A stretch of DNA of 64,000 nucleotides from positions 1,426,001-1,490,000 of the forward strand of contig LR746274.1 of the NCBI GenBank assembly GCA_902729315.2, read 5' to 3'. The DNA comes from Spirodela intermedia. Its lineage: Eukaryota; Streptophyta; Magnoliopsida; Alismatales; Araceae. Made by a program: the position numbers and the translations under genes. Positions within the stretch are counted from its first letter, which is position 1. Each line of letters begins with the position of its first letter. Under the pieces are notes generated by a model. It had not been told where the DNA came from. It ran no database searches and saw nothing but the letters and a program-made list of their open reading frames with translations. This document shows positions 23,260-34,845 of this stretch, piece after piece.

Positions 23260-24200
23260 AATATTGCAAAATGGGGGGGACCTGCCGGGCCCACGAGCGA
23301 GTCGGAAGCGCAGTCGGGGAGTAGCCGCGAGCAGGGGCTCGAGCGGCTTAGCTTGGACTGATAGGGGAACGTGTGCGCCACTCCCCTTCCACGTCACCAG
23401 TGGCCAGCCGGTTGTGGGGCAAAGAGTGGTCGTACACGCGAGAGAAGGAACTCAGCTTGTAAAGTTAACATTACTATATATTCGCCCGAAACATCAGCGC
23501 ACAACCGATGTGGGACTAAACCCACATCACACCTTCCTCACAGGCGGACGACCGGCGTAGGTTCGAATCCTTCCAGAGTCAAAATTCATATATTTTTATC
23601 TAATTATCGCGACTTTCCTACATATCGCCGGTGAAGGATTAAGTAACGAGAATCGCTGGATCATCGGCGAAAATCTCGTCAACGTGATTCACAGAGCATT
23701 GCTACTAAAATTACTGAACAATTCGCGATAAAAGGATCGCAAATCCATCGAGTAAATCATCTCTGATTGATCGACGAACAAGTCGTCGTCGAGAAGAGGA
23801 CGATCCGCCGGGAGACGAGTCACCACCTCTTGAGAGCGCACTAGATGCGATGAAGAGCCTCCTCTTGCTGCGTGGACCTGAGGATGAAGCTCCTTGACAC
23901 GCGCCCCACCTCCATCCAGCTCCTCTCCGTCGGGTGACAGCCGCTGGAGAACCGCAAAGTCGCCACTTTTCCGCTCCACCAGGTGACAGCCACCGGAGAC
24001 GATTCGACGACCCACTTCATTGATCTCTAGACTTCACGAGAAGATCTAGAGATTGCCCACGTCGTCTTTGTCCAAGGAGAGCCTTTAAGGCCATGGACAC
24101 TACACGACGACCCTCCCAAACACTCAGGATTCTGGTGCATCATCGACGCATCGCCGTCGCGACGCCGGAACTCTATTTCTTGCTTTCAATTTAATTTACA
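23260..24200. other. GC-rich island inside AT-rich repeats, probable nested LTR or retroelement leader
   Basis: The composition switches abruptly at about 23265 and falls off after about 24190. It contains a perfect hairpin (23507-23528, arms GATGTGGG/CCCACATC) of the GATGTGGGACTAAACC kind often seen in plant LTRs. An isolated GGTTCGAATCC word (23560-23570) resembles a tRNA B-box. GGAACTCTATTTC is repeated at 24170 and 24335. A minus-strand frame of 108 codons (24015-23689) has no family that I know. The origin is unresolved. Confidence 0.4.
23507..23528. repeat. Perfect 8-bp stem hairpin
   Basis: GATGTGGG and CCCACATC flank a six-base loop ACTAAA. The words are reminiscent of the promoter-proximal part of many plant LTRs. 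Confidence 0.75.
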
Positions 24201-26600
24201 CTTCATTTAGTGATACTTTATGTGATTTTAATTTACCAAACTATACTTCATTTAATTACGATTTTCTCGACTTTTACAGATCTTAATTTGATTAATTAAG
24301 TCGTCTATAATCGCTTACATAAGAATCACCGGGCGGAACTCTATTTCCACTTAATTCGCGTCCGCACCCTTATTTCTTTTTCTTTCGTGAATTTTTAATA
24401 TATTTCCTTTTTTGTTCCTAGTATAAAATTTGTAAGAAAATCGTATTCATTGAGAAAATTTTTGAATAATTACCAAATGTTATATTACATCCCTATGATC
24501 GACCTAGAAAATTACCGCTATTTTTGGAATTTTTATTGAATTATAATTGATATATTTATTTAGAAATACTTCTAAATATCTAAAAATTCGTATTTTCTAG
24601 TTTTATAAATTTTATATTTGAGTGATTTAATACACAATGACTGAGTCACGTCAATTTGTAACACCTACCATGAATATGATATGGTTTGTTGCAATAACTA
24701 CACCATAAATTGATCTTATTGTCATAGTTTTAATTTTTCTTTTTTTTATCAAGTGTCAACTGAAATTGAGGTTTAATTCTTTCTAAATTTACACATCTAA
24801 CTATAAATGTAGTGTTTTTCACTATTATCAAATAAATATAATATCAAGCTTCTTCTTATTTCTTCCCTCTAAATTAAGGACATTACTTTATTCAATTGTA
24901 GTGATCTTTCTCAATCAATCATTTTTAATTGTACTCTGTCAAATTCTAAATTGAGACCCACTAAATAATCATCTTTCTCAATTTTGTAGGGACATCTCTA
25001 TCTATTGCATCTATCACTATATCTTTTAAATAAATCATTTGATATTTATCAAATTCTTATCCTATAGTTATCAATTCGTTGATGTATTCTATCACTATTT
25101 TCCTCCTCACCTCAAAGTCATCATTTTTAATGTTAATTTAATTGAACCTCATCATTTACTCTACATAATATCTTATTTAAGTTTTGATAAATATACTTTC
25201 CTCTAAAAAGAAATAAGCATATTCTTCTAATTTTGGGAAATTACTGCAGTGCATAATCATATCATAATTTTTAAGTTTACTTGATCTCATACTTCAACAT
25301 TAAGATAAGCAGCCTATGGGCCTAGATGTAGTAAGTGACTCATAAGTTATTTGTTTTTCAATATAATTTTTACTTATTGTAACCATCCAAAGTAATTTCA
25401 ACATCTAGATTATCTTTTTGTAGAATCATAAGTGGTTTTCAATATATAAGTTTTTGGTCTAACCTTAAAATCAAGTTACTCTCTATTTGTAAATGAACCT
25501 CTAACATTTTTCAAGTCAAAATAAAATTAATAAATTCGTATTGTAGTCTCACCAACTAAGATCATCTAATATCAATCACAGTAAACAGAGAAAAATAGTG
25601 CCAAGATAATCTATTAATCGTGTGGAAGCCAAACTCACTTTTAGACCAATCTAAATATGTAAAATAGACAATACATCCGAACATTCAACATATAATAATG
25701 TACTTATACATATCAATGTAAAAAGTGGCACAAAAAATCTTATTATTAGTAGCTTTTAGGCTACACTAAGATAAAAAAAAGGGTTAAATTGATCAATTCT
25801 TAACCCTTTTTAGGATAAGATCTATTTTGATAAGTTAATCATTTATTTAAGTTTTCAGTTATTATGGTCTTTCTAGATTGATAAATGTAAGACAACTGAA
25901 TTTATAGTGATTTAATTCACTATCTAATTCCATTCTCTAATAATAAATCTTGTTCTTAGGTTTTATTAATTATGATCATCCAATCACAAACTATTAATTA
26001 TCAGGTTCAGCTCTTTTAAAATTTCACTCAAAAATTATTTTCTAGATTCACAATTATAAGAGGCTAAAAAAATGACAAACCAATCATTATGGATAAGATT
26101 GACTTGAGATAAAGAAAATATTGTAAAGAAGAAAATAAGTACAATACATAACTCTCTACAATAATAGATCTACGAAATCATGTGAAGATGACGACCATCT
26201 TGAAAAAAAATATATTACTTTTTAGTCACTATTTTGAGATGAGTAAGCTCTAACCAAAACTCGGTCAAAGGGGTATGTCTACTAACATGTGAGTCTAGAA
26301 ACACTTGCAATTAGAAGGATAATTTAATTTTTAATATTTGTGTGTATTGACCAACTACAATTTTGCTTGAACATATCAAAAATGTCAAGTTCAATGATTC
26401 AATGGTGTAGACCAAGGTAGCAAGTTAAGGCAAAAGGCTAAAAAATGTAGCTCAAGTAACCTAAGAGTTCAAAAGGAAGACTCCAATAGAAGACTAAAAG
26501 AATTCTCCAAGCGACCCAAAAGGTCAACAGTATGTTCTATTTTTATCCCCTTAGAAACGATTTCAATTTATGTAAAATATCTTACAGGTGAATAGGTTTT
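24200..26600. other. AT-rich repeat-derived and intergenic DNA
   Basis: No gene is recognised. It holds the presumed right LTR of the copia element (ending about 26160), followed by unassigned AT-rich sequence. Confidence 0.4.
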
Positions 26601-26637
26601 CCCATTTTACTCTATTGTTTAAAAGTTCTAGTACAAC

Positions 26638-26682
26638 TTTGTGCATACTCCAAGGGGTATGCACAAAGCACACTTTGTGCAT
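26638..26682. repeat. Inverted repeat with a third copy of the arm
   Basis: TTTGTGCATACTCC (26638-26651) and GGGGTATGCACAAA (26654-26667) form a 14-bp arm with one mismatch and a two-base loop. A third TTTGTGCAT (26674-26682) follows after GCACAC. It lies about 500 bases downstream of the minus-strand gene's stop. Confidence 0.8.
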
Positions 26683-27194
26683 AAAACAGTCTCTTTTCAC
26701 CATAATTAAGATCACCTATCCATCACTAACTACTGAAAATTCAAAGCACATTTTCGTTTCTTCCAAACTTTTTGCTATGTAAACAGCAGTTGTGATAACG
26801 ATCAACAGTGGTCAAGGTTATGCAGTGATAGATGATGAACGGTAAGGGTAGGAAGGTACAAGGGGCCCAAAGTTAAAGGTACTGATAAGTAGAAAAAAAA
26901 AAGAGCAAAGGGTCGAAGCTGCAAGAATATCAGGAAAGCCGAATTCAGAAGAAAAAATGGCAGCTTCCACTACAGAAACTCTATAACAGGCAATAGATAC
27001 ATGATTTACGTGGCCACTGGTATGTGATGCATTCTTACAGATAAACTTCGCAGAAGAGACAGCACTTGTGTGCCACCACGCCCCCCTTCGGAATATAGGA
27101 CTCTGCAGATAACAAATGAAGATGAAGAAAGAGAAATCTCCAGCATCACCATCTGAGTCCATCAAACTACACAACCCACACCGGCAAGGCATCT

Positions 27195-30100
27195 CTACAT
27201 CACGGTGCAATTGCACTTTGACTCCAGCTTCGGAGGCTTCATGCTGTCAAGCTTGTTGGGAGGCTTGGGTCTCACAACTGATGATGCCTCCTCGGGGATC
27301 TTCACACTGGTTGCTGGTTCTGCAGAAGGGGGCATTGCCTCTGCTTCCGAGCTCTTTCTTTTGGTCTGTTTCGGCTTCGCTGTTTGTCTACTGCGGATCT
27401 TATTTCTTTCTTCAGAAGTAGACTTCCCGAGGAGCATTACAGCAGGAAGACTGATTTCTTGTGTTGATAATGAGTCTTCCTTTTCTATCGCCATGGCAGC
27501 TGCCTTGAAGGCGAGATCGTGAATAATAGAACTACAGAAAAGTATACTATCCCTCGCTTCTTCCAATGTTAGACTTCTAGATTTGCTCCCTCCTGGGCCA
27601 TGAACTGCGATGGTTGATTCTCCTGTCGAATGAAGAACCTTATCATGAGATGAAGATGGTAAAATCCACAGAGCTACAGAAAGATTTAGATAAACTTGAA
27701 ATAGGATGATATCAACAATGTATAAACTTTATTTTCATTACTTCTTCGGTAATGAAAACGAACAGGAGCTCCGAATTGGTGTACCCATACCGTTAGAGAT
27801 GGAAGGTAAAAGAAAATTCATGCGGCAAAATGTGTTCTTGGATGCCAACTCAAATTAAATCAATCCCAAGTCAGAGAAAAAACGGTGTTTATCCATACAG
27901 CTGCACCCGATGCACCATCACAACCCATACCGATGACCACCTGCCTACATGGGCAGCTCCTACGCAGTTACTTTTCTGTAATAACAATCATGATTCGCTT
28001 GATGAGCTTGGTTCTAGCATAAAACAATACGTTTATCCCCTTGGCTTTGTGCGACTGAAAACTCTTAGCTGGTCTGCTTTATTCCTTCCACTTTGCAGAA
28101 ACATGTCCCCGAGGATGCACTCTTTCTTATTTCAAGAGGTTTAGTTCCCTAGCCGAAGAAATAATAAGTTCATTGCCCTGCTATATGTTCCCCAGGTTTT
28201 GCAACAGAAACGTGTACCTTCAGAAAACTGGAGATGGGTTACAAAATAAAGGCCTCAGATTGAGCCCTTCCTTTCTGGATCTTAAAAATGATCATTAGCA
28301 TATAACTTCAGAAATACAAAGCATTCGTTTTCATGTTTCTATTTCTTATTTCCTGATGAAACACTTAATCCAGAAAAAATGACTTAAGAGTAAGGATTAT
28401 TTTCTTGAATCTTCATAAAGGTGTGGCATTGTAGAATCTCAATCAACAACCAGATAGATTGTGGATTCGTTATTAATCCATGATGTACCAATCGCATACC
28501 CATCTTTCCAGAGGTCCGCCTTGAGATCCCCAAAACTAACTCAGCTCAAACCAGATTGATCCGACTCATTTAAAATTTTGACTTCTACAGCCAGCGCAAC
28601 GACATAGATAAAGAAACTTTAAGTATTAAACTACTTTTTTATGAAAATCATCAATGGTACTTGCATGGCAGGGTACGCAATACGAACTCATTGTTCCTAT
28701 ACCACTTAGCGCCTTAAAAAGTTAATTGAAATAATAGCATTTCACAGAAAGCAAGTGAAGTATAGGAATTACATAAAATATGCCCAAAAATGAAGACAAC
28801 TATGCCCATAGCTCTATTCAAGCACATCCACACAGTTGCATTTGATGCTGGGAGTCTAAACCAAATGAAATTAGATGATTGAGTCCATACAGGAATACGA
28901 AAAACTTCAGCCCGAGGTCAAAATTAACTTTCGGCTACCACTAAAGGCTTATGGTAAAAGAAAACCAAAATTAATTTCAAATGATGTAGAAAACGTAGTA
29001 GTAGATCCGATAGAGATAGAGAACAAGAATCCTAGTACTTATCAAGAAACAGATGAAAGCTACCTCCCAGCCCCGCCTAGAGTCCAAACTACCGCTCCCT
29101 AAGTGCACCAAACCAAGCAACTAGTTTCCTTGAGGGCGAGCTTCTAAGACCCTCCTAGCTGTGGCAGCAGGTCGGTTTCTAATAAAAATGCTTATGTACC
29201 AAATATCCATCCGGTATGCACAATTCGTGCTACTGACAAACTTGAGACACTGGAGGACAAACCCAGGACTGAAACCTAGCAGGGGTCACACAGGTTGAGA
29301 AATAACAACATCGCTTATTTAAAAGAGAGAAATTATAGGCAAGAAAACTCAATATCAAAACATTACAATCAGGATATAAACTATAGGAAACAAGAGGTAG
29401 GGGAAACTGCATACCATAGTTGTCATTATCATAATCAATATTCTGGGATTCCAAACCAGAAACCAGCTTGTCCTTCTCTGAAGTTGGAGAAACAGAATGA
29501 GCACAGGAGGAACCTACAATATTACTCATACTTTGAGAAGATACATCTTTCACTCCTGATGAGCTTGTCTCACATGTTTTGATTGGGCATGGATCCCAGG
29601 TGTCAATTGTCATGTCTTTTTGAGTGGTGGAAGTATTGAGTAAAATATGGCCGTCATTGTTTAGAATAACCTTAACTGGCACATCCTCCAAAGGAGAACA
29701 TTGTGCTTCGGACACCAACTTGGGTACGGTAGCACTTTTGCAACTTTCACTACAACTACATTCATCTCCCATTGGAATGGTGCTCTCAGTGGCTGAGGAA
29801 TGTGTACTAAAAGATTTAGTCTTCTCCAGAGGTTCCATTTGTTCTTCAGTAACTGACAAGGGCTCTTCATGTGGCTCATATTGCATTCTCTCCGTAGAGA
29901 CATCAAAAATTCCTTCATGCCTGCTCATATGAGTTGCCAGATTCACAGGTAAGTTATTTGAAGCTGCTAAGAGGGCACTGTCATTAGTCCCATGCTTCGA
30001 AGTAAGATACCCTCTGCCATTCATCAGACTGTCCAACTGACACGGACTGTAAGGTTCCGATCGTCTCAGAGAACCCAGATCAGTGGCTAAGAAAGCTGAG

Positions 30101-33100
30101 AAACTTTCTTGCGTGACATGAACTTTCAAAGCATTCACATCATTCATGGAGCATAGAGACTTATTATCTATGCAACCCATATCTCCATGTAGATTACACG
30201 AGCTTTCAGATGGAAATATCTCAGTAGTTTGAGATCCTAGACCATGTTCACTTGGAGTGCACAAGTTAGCAGTTGAATTGCTTACCTGTTTCTGAGTTTC
30301 AGTATGCCACGGCAACCCCACATTAACAGACGAACATTCCGTAGAACCGGCCCACGCGGGAATGCTTTTCGAAATATTCACACTGTTCCCTATGGAGGAT
30401 GGCTCTACACAACATACACTAGCAGCAGTAAGAGGCCGTCCTTGAATAACTAGTCCTTTACTGCTGCTAGACCTTTCTAATAAAACTGAGATACCAGCTC
30501 CTTCTGGAGAGCATACTCTTGACTTCTGACAGGAACCAAAGGGATTAAATTGCTGAAAGTTTTCACCTGTATTTTGAAATTCTAACTCATCCCTAAGATT
30601 TTGCTCTGATTTTTCATCTCTGCAAAACTCAATGGGACTTGCATCGGGTGAGTATTTAGAATCTGGTTCCACTTTTTGTAGCTGGCCAATGAAATTTTCA
30701 TTATTAATTTCAGATATTTGAGGCACATCACTTCCGAGATGAGATCTCTCACTTAATTCAGATATAAATGCATTCACACTTTGGTGATGACGCAGGTTTT
30801 GAGAAATATGTGGCACGGTTTCTGGAAATCCCGGAGTATATGTCCCATCCATAACATTTTCATGTCTCTCAATGCATTTTTGGCAAATAGCAACCTTGAC
30901 ATCAGATATTTCAAATGTTTGAGAGCTTTCATTGTATTTGGAGCAAACAGTCAATGCAGTAGTACATTCGACCTCAGAAAAGTCATGCACAGGACATGGA
31001 AACTCGGATGAAGGCTTTCCACATGATTTATCATCAAGATCATAAGACTGTTGTCCAATTTCCTTAACCTCAGTGTTCCTCTCTGTCCTTTTATCAAATT
31101 CTCCGGGAACAGTTTTAGGTTCCACTCCGTTAACTTTGTCCCCAATATCTTCAGTTCTGTCTGCCTCGTCCAATTTAAATATCTCATCTTGCACTTCAGC
31201 ATTTGGTATTGTATCCCATTCGACAACAAGATCATTTTGGTCATGGTCACTGCCCTCAGTATCAGGTGCAACACTAGCTCCTTGATCAGAGCTTGCATTG
31301 CTGCTAGTTGTCAGAGAAGAATTCCAAGAAAATAAAGGACGGTGCATGGTGTTTGATTTCGTAGTATGGAAACTACTATGATGGACACTTGACAAAAGTG
31401 GTCTGAACATGTTGTGAGGAGTTCTGCATTGATCCTGAAAACAGAGATGGACACAAAAAAGACTGGTGAGAAAAATGGATAACATTCAAGGGGCTATTAT
31501 TTACCAAATCGAAGAGGTAAGTTTACACTAAGGGAGAGTGGAAAAATATGTAATGAATATCCTCAATGTCTATGGGCACATTCATATACCGAAGATAAAA
31601 AAAATACAAAGGACAAAAACAGTAAAAAATGAAATAGAAAATCCACGGACATCATTCAACTTGTGCTTTCTACAGAAAAGATTTGGACAGCATAATGGCA
31701 TAGCAGCTTGACAGCACCCGACCATAACCTAGACGCTCATTTTGACGCACATGCACACAGAAATCCAATAGAATTTACACTAATTCTCCCAAAATATTTG
31801 CATGTATTCCAAGAATGGAAACATAGGTGCCCTTACAAAAATAAGCCCATCAGATGATGTGCAACTTGAACACAGAACATCCACTGTTATTGTAAACACT
31901 CAAGTAAAAAATAGCAATGATTCACATGCCCCCTTGTCTATAGGGACCTCGTGGCATAGGGGCATTGCTTCATTCTTGAACAAAAAGAATGAAAAATTGA
32001 AAGTCTACAACTGAGAATAAAACAGCTGCAACCAAGCCAATCACGGTAAACATTGCGAAATTTTCTCTTTCCACAGGCACAGTATCAAACATAACCTTGC
32101 AATAAACTTGGGATTTCAAAAGGCTCTGACGGGTTTAAATCCACAATATCAGAGTTTGACAGCACAAAAATAACCTTGCACATTTAGTACAAACATAATA
32201 TACCACTGCTATTGTCCAAATGAATTTACGAAACTTGCGCATTCAATTCAATACCCCTTGTTCTGCCAGTAGAAGTTAAAGCACAGCAATAAAGAATAGG
32301 TTCCCAATATAGAAAATTCAATTCAGACTAAGTACTTTTCCATATTCGAATTATATATGTTTTCAATTTTCAAAAATCAAACAGTGAAATTTGATTCAAA
32401 ATAATGAAAATTCAAGATGATATGCATACCATATGTCGATGGTCAGCACTAAATGAACCTTTTGGAGCCAAATCTGAAGTTATTGTCCGAGATGGCTTCT
32501 TTGAAATTGTTGTGTTTCTGCTGCTGGCAAAATTTCCATTGTTTCTTAATGTGGGCCGGGATGAGAACCCCACATTGACAGGGTACGTGATGTCCACGTC
32601 ATCATCACAGGATGATGTAACAGAACCTTTACTCCGGGAACTGAAATGGTCTCGATCATTACTTTGTGAGGAGCTGACACTTCTGGAAGCAGTTGGTGAT
32701 ATTGATTGCCTGCTACTTTTCAGAGACACTTTCCTTCCATTTCTAGATAATGGTGAAGAATCCCTTGCATGTGACGCAGACCGATCAGAGAGAGAAGTTC
32801 GAAGGTTAGGAGGTGGTTCTGAAGGGAGCCCTGGAAAGCTCATTTGCCATTCACGTAACTTTGGAGATGCAGAATTTCCCCTACTTGCCTTCACTGGGGA
32901 AGTTCCCGTTCTCCCAAAAGAGGCTACGCTACTGCTTGATCCACTACTAGTTCTTCTGTGTGTCGGTGTTGAAGACCTTGGAGTCGGAGTTGAGGGTCTA
33001 TTCTGGGGAGTAGTTGATCTTCTTGAGGGTGTTGTTGGATGCAAAACTACGGCAGGGCTGGCACTACGAGCAGAAGATGGCCTTCCTCTCAACTGAGGCT

Positions 33101-34845
33101 GTTTATTACCAGATCGAGGAGATGGACTTGACCGACTTGGGCTTGCACTGCTTCTACCTGCCCTATGACCTTTCCCTGTCTGTGAACATAGAAGAACTTG
33201 GATTGAGGGATGTTTGACAATTAAGAATTAGACGTGAACAAATGTCTCACTATTCTCAGTCTGAACATAACTAGATGTCGAAATGGACTAGCAAAAAAAC
33301 CATGACACTTACCGAACTAGATGTCGAAATGGGAATTGGTTGGGCTCGAGACCTGCCCCTAGAAACCAAGTTAGCGGAAGCCAGATCTTCATCATCCAGA
33401 GATGAGAAAAGAGGAGTTTCTGGAGGCGTTAAAAGCCTGCTTAATCAGACGAATAGCATCTCATGGTCATTATCTCTAAATATAAATAGCAACAGCAAAG
33501 AGATCTCTGCCAAAACCAATATGAAGCGCACAACTACATACATCTGAACTCAATCATCAAACTAGCATCCATGATGCAACAAACATTGAAGAGCATAGGT
33601 GTTATGCTATATACACAATCGAAATTAGCTTCTCCTGGTTACTTACTCAGTTATAGAAAAATATGAGATCCATGTGGTGTTGAAAGCCTGTTTCATTACA
33701 ATGAGAGTATGGCATAATCATTACATTTATGAAAAAACAACTAGAAAAATGAAAAAGCATACCCTTTTCCAAAGCCTAAATGTGGAACATGGCAACATTC
33801 ATTTGAAATGTAGCATACATTTTCTGTCGTCGTTACAAAAAAAAAAAAAATTCCAGAAGCATTTTTACCTTAAGATACGGATTAGATTAATTACAGCTTG
33901 TAATCACTCATTATTACATTATAAAATATTAAAATAAAATATTTCGCTGCCTTCTCAGAAATGTTAAGATTTTAGAATAATTGAATAATTTTCTGTTTTT
34001 TATCTCTATTTGTTAAAAATAAAATTCCCCGTCCTAGTCAAAACTTACGAAATACATTGATGAGGTACAACAACTAAGTTTCAAGAAATTGCATTTCAGG
34101 AAAATACTGAAGCAGTTCAAGTCAATAAAGATCAGAATTTTTCACCCTTGTATATCTCCCTAGTATATGAAGATGTTTCTACCTGAACGCATCACGTCGA
34201 ACTTCTAAATGCTTCAGAGTTGCACCCAGGTCAATGTCATATGTTCAAGTATGATGAATTTAGACAAGAGAGATTAATCAACGTTCAGATTTGGTATAAG
34301 ACGTGATTCACTACCCAGAATGTAAAAGGTACAAGATTGACAGGAGTATCAAGCTAAATAAGACCACTGAAATCTAGTGGGGGGGGATCTGATTATAACA
34401 TTTGACTTTAATGCGACAAGTACGACTCACCAATCATAATCATTCTTTTCAGAACCGACATTCAGCAGATCATTGCTCTCCCCACGGACTGGAATATTTA
34501 GCTTGAAATCGGAACTGTATTTCAGTTTTGCTGATACACGAGGGAAACATACCAGCAACGCAAGGAAGATGCTTTAGTTTAAAAGAGTAAACTTATAGCA
34601 TTAAGAAAGAATAAGCAATGCACGTAAGTATTCTGGACAGGATAATTACCCAATGAGTCATCAAAATCATCACTTGAATTCAACAAGAAGTTTTCACTCT
34701 CTCTCATCTGCATATCACTAAACAGAAGGAGATCATCTTCTTTGAGTTTGATAGTTAATCCACTATCAAAGCTGTGCCCTCTCTTGTGGTTCTGCAGTCT
34801 GAAGTCCCTCTTAGAAGAACACCTCATCGACGATGAGAGGGTCAT
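27195..34845 (-). CDS. Large Ser/Pro-rich plant-specific protein of unknown function with C-terminal CaaX-like motif
   Basis: Six exons on the minus strand: 34845-34650, 34530-34431, 33436-33313, 33179-32430, 31434-29415 and 27622-27195. They sum to 3618 nt, giving 1205 residues. All junctions are GT-AG and phase-consistent. The N-terminus (NHKRGHSFDSG, then EDDLLLFSDMQ) leads to DYDWLLTPPETPLFSSLDDE. A basic Ser/Pro/Thr-rich low-complexity part follows (about residues 140-390, with RSSTPTHRRTSSGSSSS and PPNLRTSLSDR). Next are MFRPLLSSV, a long acidic middle, and the conserved AGISVLLERSSSSKG. The last exon has DSILFCSSIIHDLAFKAA and ends KPPKLESKCNCTVM. This architecture matches an uncharacterised plant family often mislabelled endochitinase A or serine-rich; no catalytic domain is visible. 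The CTVM end is a farnesyl-type CaaX box. In this copy the usual Cys-x2-Cys site in the middle is partly lost (CSKYN at about residue 554). Function is unknown. Confidence 0.88.
27623..29414 (-). other. Last intron of the Ser/Pro-rich protein gene
   Basis: This 1.8-kb GT-AG intron joins codons of phase 1 on both sides (NDNY-GESTIAV). Frames inside are short and have no family that I recognise. Confidence 0.7.

Larger units (their letters stand above)
19850..26160 (-). mobile_element. Probable decayed Ty1/copia element on the minus strand, heavily degraded interior
   Basis: Two similar segments bracket this interval. One ends on the minus strand at TGTCGAAAATCATGCATTG (upper edge 20053); the other at TGTAGAGAGTTATGTATTG (upper edge 26160). 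They continue with matching text around ACTTGAGACAAAGAAA and AAGTACAATGCAT. This is the pattern expected of a 3' and a 5' LTR. Directly before the left copy, about 20400-20054 on the minus strand, are copia RNase H C-terminal words (DQVIDVFTKYL, LRMGDIYSLTLG). The interior is AT-rich with stops everywhere and is interrupted by a GC-rich segment, probably nested. Limits and single-element status are uncertain. Confidence 0.5.

Noticed and set aside
23545-23580. tRNA gene suggested by GGTTCGAATCC
   Set aside because: Only the T-arm word is present, with a mismatched stem. There is no matching 5' acceptor strand, D-arm or anticodon arm upstream.
32404-33096. 230-codon plus-strand frame opposite the Ser/Pro-rich exon
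   Set aside because: It is antisense to a conserved coding exon; the minus-strand reading joins five other exons in phase.
27195-34845. Endochitinase label for the Ser/Pro-rich gene
   Set aside because: No chitin-binding or glycoside-hydrolase motif is present. The label is a known mis-annotation driven by low-complexity Ser/Thr/Pro text.
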